Below, piece by piece: positions 24,935 to 36,900 of a DNA stretch of 64,000 nt. The stretch is taken from contig NC_049979.1 of the NCBI RefSeq assembly GCF_000003815.2, positions 19,645,654-19,709,653 of the forward strand, read 5' to 3'. Numbering within the stretch: position 1 is the first letter of the stretch; every line of letters begins with the position of its first letter. This DNA is from Branchiostoma floridae. Its lineage: Eukaryota > Chordata > Leptocardii > Amphioxiformes > Branchiostomatidae. The notes below the pieces were generated by a model. It worked only from the letters and a program-made list of their open reading frames with translations, was not told the origin of the DNA and made no database searches. A program made the position numbers and the translations under genes.

Positions 24935-27900
24935 ATGGATGACTTCTATACGTCCGAGTGGCCAGATGATTCAGAAATGGATATGTTATCTGGAGATTGG
25001 GAAGAAGTGCCGGACGCCTGGGATTTTGACCAAACGACCGGGATGTCACATGCTACAGCTACTAGTAGGTTTCGGATCGTAGCACGTGTTGTTGCTTTGT
25101 TTACCCAAGGAGCTTTTGGTTTACCGGGTATCTCTATATTTGCAGCAAGTCTGTTTGGTTGTTACAACTTTGCTACATCGCACAGTGTTCTCATTCCCGC
25201 AAATTATGCCTTGAATACGTAAATTGCAAAATCATATTAAGTTCTCGTGAAAGGGTTTGCTGAAAAGGCTGGGCTGTCTCCCAGGCCTGTCTACCTGGCC
25301 TGTCTACCTGGCCTGGCAACGTACAATCACGTCAGGCTACCGAGATCCCCCCATTCATACTCCACAAATAGCTGAGGGCCCCAATGCCCTTTTGCGTAGA
25401 GCGTAATCGGCCGTTTTAATTTTACATAGAGCGTAGACGGATCGCTTAATTCAACGTAGAGCGTAATCGTTGCATTTTGCGTAGAGCGTAATTGGCTCTT
25501 TTAATTCTACGTATAATGCGTTGTAGCTCCCTGGAATTTACCGTAAAACGTAATGGATGAATTGTGCGTATAGCGTAATCAAACCTGCCCTAAGTCCCGT
25601 CAAAATGCAGGAAATTGCGTTTCAGAGGGTGGAGATTTCCAAATTTCCGTGGACCTCCTTTGCGACGCCCTGCACCAACTGCGCTCACGGCGACATGGTG
25701 AAATTATGTTGCGGGCGTCGCCCTCAAAAGCTTAAACTGTATTTTTGATAGAAAGAGTCGTCGATTTAGACATCCAGGTAATAAGATATGCCAAAAACAG
25801 TTATTCCAGCAAAATCATATCCAGTTGCTTAATGGAGTAACTGTTTTTGGCGGCATTAAATATTGCCTAGTCTGCGAGAAAAAGTTGCCCCTCAAATGCA
25901 GGAAATAGCGTTTCATAGGGTCAAGATTTCAAAATTTTCCCGGGGAGCATGCCCCCGGACCCTCCTAGGATTGTCGATGATAAAAATTCGGTCGGCAATT
26001 TGCTGCCGCCGCTTCTTCCACCTTTTAACTCAACTTTTGTCACTTCTATGTATCATAAATACCATCATTGACACAAACGCTCAGTCGCTCGGTGATGAGT
26101 TCTGCATTATAATGTGTGGGGATTGACACAAACGCTCAGTCGCTCGGTGATGAGTTCTGCATAATAATGTGTGGGGAAGCTTTCAAATTTAGCGTAGAGC
26201 GTAGAGAGACTTCCTGAATTTAGCGTAGTACGTAGCCGGCCATCAAAATTTAGCGTAGAGCGTTGTCGGGACCCCCCCATGGGGGCCCTCATAGCTAGCC
26301 TCTCATGTAGCTGCACTCTCTATCGGAATGCAGGAAAATTACAGCCATTATGATGGTTTGCATGTACGGAAACTAGTGGATGCTAGTTGAAACGTCTGAC
26401 CGTTTCCAAAATCATATCAAGTTGCTTTAGCAACTACTCTTTGGCGTGAATTATAACTGTTTCCTTGTAACCTGGGTCAAACTTACATGACTGACAGCAA
26501 GAACATTTTACTTAAACAGACATTTTTTTCTAATACAGTCATCTCTTTCTCTCAGGGTTGAAGTCAGAGGTGGAGAAGATTGGAGCACGTGCAATGTCCC
26601 TGTTTCGGCAAGGAGATTATTTCAGTGCCGCCCATTGGTGGTCAGAGGCACTGCAGTACGCAGAGATACTCGGCAACAGGGAAACAATTGCCCGGCTCCT
26701 CTTGAACCGGTCCACTTGTGCCCAAAATATTGGGCGGGAAGATATGGCTCTGTCTGATGCTGAAGATGCCATCAGTGCTGATCCTACACGGTTAAAGGTA
26801 AAGGTTTATGACAACATGAATGTCTTGCATTAGAAACCCGCTGAGAAAGTGACACAAATGGCATATACCCTTATATCCTGTTTTGCCTGTATGACTACAG
26901 TGTTTTTATTATTCACACTTATCACCCGGTCCGGGACACCTGTATCGAACGTTATTGTGGCTCAGCATTGACATAATATGAATTGACAGGAAATTTCATT
27001 TGATAGTAGGTCACAATATAGAAAGGTTACCATGTTCTCCAACTCAGAGCAATTGATTCTAAAAATTCAGCCGGTATTCACTTGAATTGTGACGCTGGCT
27101 TTATTCACTTGAATTGTGACGCTGGCTTTAAGAATCATATCTGCTCAGTGTCACTGTACTACATGAAACTTGTCTGATGATTTCCAAAATCTATCTATGA
27201 AGTTGATTTAGTGACAGTTATTTTTGCAAACTGCTTTGATCATTTGAACTTATTGCAACCACATTTTGTTTCTCTGTCTCCTTTAGGGGTACCTCAAAGC
27301 TGGTCTGTCTGCTCTCAGGATGCAGCGCTTTGACCAGGCCCTATACCTCTTCCGCAATGGGTTTCTCAAGGCGGCAGAACTTAACAGGCCTTTGCAGAAA
27401 GAACCGCTCGAGTTCCTCATTAACATAGCTGGAGTCATTCATTGTCTTCATGGTACGTTATTGCAGACTGTGCTATGGAAATCATTTGGCCTTGGTGGCT
27501 TTGTGAACCGAACCAATAAGTCTCTGTAATAGTTAGATGTGGTCTTGCCACATATATTGCTGCAATGTTATTACATCAGTAACATTCGCATATCAATGAC
27601 GTCGCATAGGAAGGCTTGTCCCGGACATCCAGAAGTAATGATTCATGTGCTAGTAACAAGTCCAATACATGATTTATAGAAGTAACTTGTTGTTCACTGA
27701 ATTTCAGGATTTCGAGTGGAAGTCTTACTTCAGACCATTCGACCTGCCAAACGCCTCCGTACTATGCTTGTGGAGCAGTTGGTGATGGACAAGAAATGGA
27801 ATCATCTAAGAGCTGTCTTCTTTGGGTAAACAGCGCAGTTATTCAATCTGGTATCCAGCCTTGTTCAGTTTTGGTTGGTTTTCTAACAATCGCTACCTTT

Positions 27901-30900
27901 ATTTAGAGCGACTGTTAGGAAGACAAAGCGAACCAGGATATCTGTTATTGGTAAATCTGGTGCATTCAAAGTAAAAATGATAGTCACGTGTTAAGCTTTT
28001 TTGTGTTATTAGTCTGATAGAAAATGTAGTTTGATCATTGTGAACTCACAGAGGAGGTGCTGGACACCGGCCAAACAGTGGAGGCATTGCAACCGGCTGT
28101 GACACGTCCAAAATCAACCTGTCACCCATCCTTCACTACTACTACACCCAACCACTTCCACAAGTCCGTCACACCATCTGTGCACTTCTCCAGCATGGAT
28201 CTGGATTAGGAGATTTCAGCCTAGAGCCAGGAGACACACCCATTCATGCTCTGCTCAATGTGGAACTGAAGAGCGGTACGGACATACTGTCCTCCCATGT
28301 CAATACATTAAAGATGTGTTTCAATTATGATTTTTTACCTAGTTTACTGCACATTTAGGCTGGTATATAACTTTGGCTGTTATGGTGAGAGATTGCGTTC
28401 ATTTTACAACTGCGGAATGATAATTTTTTTATTCATAGTTTTTTGTATCTGCTAAAATGTTTTGTATGTTTGCAGGTGACAACAGTCTTCAGATAATGAC
28501 GATGGTCTGCGAATCTCTCACATCGCGATTCAGTCACTCACTTAAAGCTACCAACGCAAAAGGCAACACCCTATTACATGTAGTCACCATGGCAGATAGA
28601 GACCACCTGAGCACCAAAAGCTGTGCCTTGCGGGCTTTGACGCTTTTGCTTCAGGCTGGGCTGGACCCTGGCATCACTAATACTGATGGGAAAAAGGCCG
28701 TCCACTACGCTCGGAAAGGATCCGAGCTCTTTTATCTCTTGGAGAATGGATGCGATGAAGGTGCGTAATAGATAAGATTAAATTCTGCTGAGATGTGTTA
28801 TCACAATGATCAATGATGGCTTATCAAGCCACCAAAGTTGAAGAAAATAATGAAAGTAGATATCTGCATTGATAAAGAGGCCCACTAGATTCACCATTGA
28901 ATATTACGCATTTTTTTCCTGCAGCTCGAGGCGCATCAAACAACTTCTCACAGCCGCCACCAACTCAACCACAGCCCAGTCAGCCATCAGTTCCTCCGCA
29001 CACATCAAAAGATAAAGGACAAAAGACTAAAGCACACATGACTCCCATCGAACGGGCCAGGAAGTTCATGCAAGAGGGAAAATCCATGGATGCTCTGAAG
29101 ATCTTTGCACGAACGATCAGTGAAGCAAAGCTAAAAGGCGATGGAGACATGACTGCAGAACATCAACAATGTCTGGAAGGCATAGCTCATGCAATGGAGA
29201 ACATCAAAGGTAAGTACCATTAGTTGTACAATAGTTGTACCAATAGTAGCATATCGGTACAAATAGTAGCATTTTGGTACAAATTTGCCTTTCAAAATTC
29301 TATATGAGTTAGCTATGACTCCATAAGGTTGACTATACGGACATCTTAAGTAACTGGTTTGTTTCCCATTAGATTAGCAAAGATATGCCTCTAACTTTTT
29401 CCTCCTTGAAGTGTACTTGACATCTTTCTCTGGTTACTTCCCATTGCCTTTTGTTAACCTCGAAAAGCAAATGGTTGCAAAGTGTATCCTCAGACTGATG
29501 GATTTACAGTCTCAGAGTGAGTCATGTTATTCTGTCTCAGTTATAATGATGGTTAAAGCTAAATAACTTTTCATATTCCCGAAAATTTGAATTATGCTTT
29601 TCATATTACTTGTTCAGTGGTACCGAGACAAGTTGTCGTTGAGGCACCTCTGTCCGTGTGGCGGGGCACTGTGGTAAAGCTATCATCTCAAAAGAGGTGG
29701 CGCGCCCTTGGGATGCTCCTGACAGGAGGAGGGAACTACTGCAACACCGGTGACGGAGGTCTAGCCACCGGCTGCAACACAACATGCGTTCCCTTGGTGG
29801 AAGTCTTAAAGTTCTTTGAGAGCGAGGAAGGGAAACAGAGTGGTCTGAGGAAGTACAGCGTGATAAAAACACTGTTGAAAGGCGGTACCTCCCCAGACGG
29901 AGACACCAACGACACCCACCCCATCAGCCACTGCCTGGAGAGTGAAGACTTTGCAGCAGTTCAAATGCTTCTTGAACAAGGAGCAAACCTTTCCAAGCTG
30001 ACACTCCGGGAAGGGGATACTCCTTACCATGCAGCGGTCCAGATTGCAAAAGAAGGTGGTCAAAGTCAAAGTCTTTTTATTGCTTAAATTTATCTATCAC
30101 AACGTTAATTATTTTAGTACAATTGCAACTACTGTAGCTTTTGGATGAGAAGATTTCAACAATTTCTGACATTTTTCATGAGTAAGTACAATATGTATCT
30201 ACATATATGGGATGATTGTACTTTTTTTATTCTATCAAAATGTACCACATGGGATTGTGGATTGCTTAGAAGAGATATGTTAGTGTCTTTCACCCCATGA
30301 GATGTTACATATGGCAGGAATTAGTCGACTAAAAATCGTTCCTTCAACTTCCACTCAGGAAAATGTGGAATCCTGAAACTCCTCATCAGCAAAGGAGAGA
30401 TTGACCATAGCATCAGGGACTCAAGTGGAAACACCTTGATGCATGTTGCTGTCAAGGGAAAGTAAGTGATAATCACTATCTTGTAGACTCTGTAATACAA
30501 ATGTAATGATAATCTCTTTGTTGATTAGAATGGGAAGGAAGTGTTTGATTCATTGGTTAGTTTATATGTCAAAGGTTTGGACTGTATGACTGCTTGTTTG
30601 TTTGTTTGGTTGGTTGGTTGGTAGGTTCTTTGATTGGTTGGTTGGTTGGTTGGTTGATTGTCTGCGAGCCCTCCTTACTTGCTTGATCATGTTACTATGG
30701 TTTTACTGATCAAACTTGCCTTACCGCTTCTAAGCTGTGATTTCCCATTCTACAGATATTCAATGGACGGTGCAAAGCTCATAGAAGAACTAGTTCGCAT
30801 GGGTGTTGACCCGTCAGTAAAGAACAATGAAGGCATGACGCCACTCGACTACCTGAAGGAGGGAGATCGCAGAAGACATCTTTTGGAACCACTTATGGAG

Positions 30901-33900
30901 AAACAAAAACAGGTACCAACAAGGAAATCAGACCACAACATCAACAATAATAATTCCAACGAGATGGACAAAGGTATGACAAGTTACCCAGCTGACACAA
31001 CTGCAGATAGCTGGGAGGACGCCGCAGCTACCAGGGAGTCAGGAGACAAGAAAAAGCCTACTCAAGCAAAGAGACAGATATCGTCATCTCAGGCGCAAAA
31101 GAAATCAGTCAAGGAAGATATTAAAAGCCGCATTCTTCATTCCATTGAAACCATTCCGTTGCTGAATAAGGAGGAAACAGAGGAAAGGCTGCTCCGNNNN
31201 NNNNNNNNNNNNNNNNNNNNNNNNNNNNNNNNNNNNNNNNNNNNNNNNNNNNNNNNNNNNNNNNNNNNNNNNNNNNNNNNNNNNNNNNNNNNNNNNAGAG
31301 ATGAAGACTACCAGACACCAGTTACGATGTTTTTGACAAAGGCCTTCCATGGGAAGTGGAGTGTACTGACAAGGTGAAGAAGATTCTGAAGAAGAAGAGT
31401 TTTCCCTATGACATCAAGAAACGCGTGGTAGAGAAGGTAAACCGACTTGCAAAAGGAGAGTGGATCCCTAACTTGACAAAGACAGTTCGTGGTCGGCCCC
31501 AAGAAGAAGGAATGCGGTTGTTTGAAGCAAAAATAGACAAAGCTTCCAGGATCTTGTGGGAGATAGCCATCGCCTTTTCACCACGCTTGAGTGATAAGCC
31601 AATAAAGTGGCTAAAGGGGGCCCAAGAAGCAGAAGAGTCCACCACCTTGACATCTGGGGGTCGAATCTACACTGAGATCATCCGGCTCTGGGACATCGTC
31701 CTTGATCATGACAACCTTGAACGTGCTATTGACCAGGCGGTAACATCATTCGTGCGGGGTAAAGCCAGCATGCCCATGGCAAAGAAGAGTCTCATTGGAA
31801 GTACAAGCCTGCAATTCAAATCAGCTCCAGCCACCACCGATAGGCTTCCAATGTTGTTTACTGAGAAAGAAATCACAAACAGAACCAAAGAGATCCCAGA
31901 GGAACAGCAGTTCTTCCCTGCAGCCAGTTCTAATGAGAACGAGTACAACATTCTCAAGTTCTACTGCTTTTCATCTTCCTTGGTCAACAACATCCTTCGA
32001 GATGACAGCTTACCAGTAGAGTTTCCCTTCAAAGTGACCGACCTGGAACATGCCATTGTCCATCTGAAAGCCCAACCTCCCTCGTCGATCCTACTACTTG
32101 GGCGAAGTGGGACAGGGAAAACAACATGTTGCCTATTCCGGCTTTGGTATGCATATTTGTCTTACTGGACCAAGAGTGCTGCTCATGGTTTTGAACCGTG
32201 GGTTCCAAAAAGCAAGGCATATATTCAACGACGCATCAGAGCAAATAATGAAGATGACAATGAAGAGGAGGAAGAAGAGTCAGAGATCAGTCCAGCTGAA
32301 AACAGTGGCTCAGAAGAGGAGACTTGTACAAAAAACAAAAAGGAAGTGAACAATGTAGACAATGGTCACCAAATCCATCATCCAGAAACCAAAGTAGACC
32401 CCTCCATGCAGAAAATAGATGATGAGGATGAATCACTCCACACAGAGATGACAAAGCGTGACTGGAAGGAGCCAGAACCAAAAGAGAATCTGGATCGTGG
32501 CGAGCAAGAGTTTGAGCACCTTCATCAAATCTTTGTGACGAAGAATGCTGTACTCTGTAGTGAGGTTGGAAAGAACTTTCGTGAGCTTTGTCATGGAACT
32601 GAAGCAGCTCAAAAGTACCTTGAAGCTGACCAAGATGAGAAGATTTCAGTAAGACTTCAAGACGTTGATCCAGCAGGCTTCCCGCTCTTCCTGGACTCCA
32701 GGCAATGGTTGCTTATGTTGGATGCTTCTCTGGAAGAGCCCCACTTCTTTAAGAGAGGTGATGGAGGACATATGACTGAAGAGATACCCGGTTGGATGGA
32801 GAATGATGGTCCAACGACATTCATCCCTACAGATTCTGATCTAGAAGACGACTCTGGTGATGATGATGATGATGACTTCGAAGGTGGACAGGAGCTCGAC
32901 AAGTTGAAAGCAGCAATCGATGCAGCTGAAGATAGCGGTCGACCCCAACATGAACGGCTCACTATGAGACGAGAAGTAACGTATGAAGTGTTCCGCACAG
33001 AGTTGTGGAAACGTGTGAATCGTGGGAGAGTAGAGTTCCATCCTACCCTGGTCTGGATGGAAATCATGTCAATCATCAAAGGTTCGGTTGAAGCTGTTGA
33101 GACAAAGGAAGGGTTCCTCAGCCGTGAAGAGTACCTTGAAATCGGCAAGAAGCGTGCAGAGTTTACTGGTGACCGTGACATGATCTACGACATCTTCCAA
33201 ACCTACCAGCATGAGAAACGACAACGACACATGTTTGACGAAATGGACTTCGTACACAATCTGTACAAGCGACTTGCACAGGCCGAGGATGTAGACTGGT
33301 CCATACATCAGGTGTATGTGGATGAGACGCAGGACTTCACCCAAGCTGAGCTTGCATTGTTGATCCGCTGCTGCTGTGACCCAAACGAAATGTTCTTCAC
33401 CGGAGACACGGCTCAGAGCATCATGAGAGGGGTGTCCTTTCGATTCAAAGACCTCCGCTCGCTGTTCCACAAGGCCAGAGAGTCACTGCAACAGATGGGA
33501 AAGAGGACAGCAGTGCAGGTACCCGACATGTATCATTTGACGCACAACTACCGGTCTCACTGTGGCATCCTCGACCTGGCAGCAGGTGTGATCAAACTAC
33601 TGGAGAGGTTCTTTCCCTACTCATTCGACCATCTACCAAAGGACAGGGGCATCATGGAGGGACCCAGGCCCCTTTTGCTGCAGGGATGCTCACAGAAGGA
33701 CTTAGTCACCCTTCTACAAGGAAACCGTCGAGCGACATCCACTATTGAGTTTGGCGCTCACCAAGTTGTTCTGGTGGCAAACAGTGGGGCAAAGGAGGAC
33801 ATGCCTGATGTGTTCCGTGGATCACTGGTCCTCACCATCTATGAATCGAAGGGACTGGAATTTGATGATGTGTTACTATACAACATCTTTAAGGACTCAC

Positions 33901-36900
33901 AGGTAAGCAATGTATCAAACTGTCTTGTATATATATACATATATGTTTAATGATCTGGACGTTTGCGGTTGGTTGTGATAGTAATCTCACTGACAATCTA
34001 AATACATTATTGAATTGTTGTTTTAATACTTTATTTGCAGGCAAACGAAGAATGGAGGGTTGTGTTGACCCGCATGGAAGAGGATATGGGCAAGGCTTCC
34101 AACACAGAGGCACGAGTAAAATCGGAAGGATTGTTGAAGATTGACGATGACCAGAGCAGTGCTGTGGCACAGGCCAGACCTCTGGAATTCAACCCAGAGA
34201 AGCACAAGGCATGTAACTTGGTCTATTTGTTCACTTTAAAACCCTATATTGAATGCTGAATGAGATGTTTCTGTTTCATCAACTCCCATCCTTTCTCTTT
34301 CTCCCCCGTCTTATGTATGTTTGTCTTTGGTGTTGGTTTAACCAAATAACGCCTACCTCTTTTTATCGGTTAGGTGCTGAACTCTGAGCTCAAGAACTTG
34401 TACACTGCCATCACTCGTGCAAGGGTGAACGTCTGGATTTTCGACGAAGACACAGCTAAGCATGCCCCAATGTTCAAGTATTTCCTTGCACAGCAGTTTG
34501 TCGAAGAGCCACAAAGGGATGAGCAAGGTGAGTACTGTCCTTTTTGACTGTCCATGACAGATCATGGTAACAGTCTTGATCCTGATATGTTTCCTGGGAC
34601 AACACCTTATCTGACTTGTATTTATTTTAGGTCAGCTGTCTTCCAACGTCTTCGTGAAAGAGTCCACACCTGAAGAATGGTGTCAGCGGGGTGAGTACTT
34701 CTACAAGAAGGAGCGATGGGAAATCGCTGCAGACTTCTTCAAGAAAGGAGGAGATCGGAAGAAAGCAAACATGGCCTTGGCACAACATCTCGCTCATCAA
34801 GCCAGCCAGGACGCGACTATCACAAGAGAGAAACACAAGATAAGACAGAGGTTCCTGGAGTCAGCAGACCTCTTTCTGCAAAGCGGAAATCACGTGGACG
34901 ACAGAGACGCCCTGGTCAGAGCAGCCCGGTGCCTCACCAACTCAAGGGACTACCAGCTAGCAGCTCAGCTGTTTGAACGACTTGGGGAGGTATGTTGTAA
35001 CTTTTCACTCCTTCACGATAAGTGCTATATATGTAACTATGGTTTTCATCATTCCCCAGAACAGCCCATGTGGCGTTATAGTAATTAGTTGATAGTGCTC
35101 TGTACACAAATAATTCCATGGCACCATGCTAAAAGGACAGCTTTTTCATGATGTACTAGTAATGCCTTGCCTTATCATGACCACTTATTTATTAGGGATA
35201 ACAGGGCCAAAGAACAGAAAGAAAAACTCTTGTAGATGGTACCCATGCAAATGTATCCTGGGATTTATCATCCTAGTGCTTTGAAAATTGTTTTCCTGTG
35301 CACACAAGTACTAAGTACCACGTATACCAAGTGAGGCCAAACAACATGGAGATGTCAATAATGTGAATGACCACAAGAGGCAGAAGGACAACTACAGTTG
35401 TTTGGCACAAAGTTGGTAAGAGAAGTTCTTAAGCGAGGTATGCATTTCTGTTCCTAGTTTTCAAGCGCTGCCCATCTGTACCAGAGAGAAAACATGAAAG
35501 TGGAGGCCAGTCGCTGCTTCGTGCAGGCCGGAAACTTCAAGAAGGCGGTAAATTTCTTACGAAGTGTCGATGAGTATGAAGCTGCTGCTGATGTGTCCGA
35601 GCAGTATGTCAAGTTGCAAAGCAAGTGCCAGCAGGAGGGGCTGAATCCAACTGTTGTAATGACAGCGCCTATTCACACACCAGATAACCTTCTCCTTGCA
35701 GCCATTGACCACTACCACAGGCATGGCGAAGAAGAAAATATGGTAGCTTGTCTGAACCGACTCCCAGTTGATACCCGTCTGACATTCTTCAAGAAACACG
35801 GCCATGAAAAGGAAGCAGCAGAGCTTCTGAAGAAAGAGGGAAGGGGTCAGGAAGCGGCCGAGCTGCTGAAATCAATAGGAGAGTTTGAAGCTGCCGCCAA
35901 AGCTGCAGACCAAAACCAAAATCCACAGTTTGTAGCCGAGTGTCTACTCATCCAAAGTCGCAAGCAGAGGAAGCATACGACAACTGACATCCAAGGGACC
36001 AAGGACAACCTGATAACTTGTATGTTCCTATACAACAAGTGTGGCAACAATGAAGGCAGGGCTGAAGCTAAGATGATGCTTGGAGACTTGACAGATGATG
36101 ACAGTATGCTAAAAAGTGCTATCAAGCACTTTGGGATCAATATTGCAGGAGCTCTGGAGGCAGCAGCCCTGCTAGTGAAGAGGAAGAAGACCTTGACGTT
36201 CAGTGATATTCACCACATCCTGGCACTCATGGAAGACTTCTTCAGCCTGATAAGAGCTCTCTTGCTCTTCAGGGGACACAGTGTAAAAGAGCAGCAATGG
36301 ATAAAGGCATGTGAGCTATTCTACGGTGTGAAACGCACAGACGTCCGCAGTGCAACATTCTCTTCATCCGAAGAGCCACGTATCTTGGATGCCTTGGACA
36401 GAGACTTTCCTGGGAAAAGCAAGTCTACAGCGAAGATGGACCTCCACACAGCAAGAGCATGCATGGCAGGAGACCTCCTCAGAAACATAGATCAGCTGAA
36501 AGAAAAGTTGACAAAAATGCTACAGTCTATTGCAACAAGAAGCCGAGTATGCCATATGTACACAGCTGGATTGAGCTGTTGGAAAGGGGATGCCTGTGCT
36601 TACCTACACCATGCGTATGACAAGGACACTCTCAATTCGCTTCTGCAAGCAACGGTGCTTCTCATAAAAGTTCAAGGGCTCTTTGACCTTGGATATGAGA
36701 AGATAAAAGACAGCACATGGGAGACGGTACAACAGGCTTTCGCTTCCCACAAAGAATGTGGTGCAGAGAAAGGCAGGCTATGTGATGACCTATACGATAT
36801 CCTCTTCCCAACACACGGCCACCAGAGGCTTCTCACTCAGAGCTTCTTGACAGCTAGAGATGTTTTCCACAAGTTTCAGGGAGATGCAATTGTTTTGTCA

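Noticed and set aside
25062-25070. Alternative donor at 25069 for TRANK1-like exon 1
   Set aside because: It would enter exon 2 in the wrong frame; the GTAGGT donor after 25064 gives the TPR frame.
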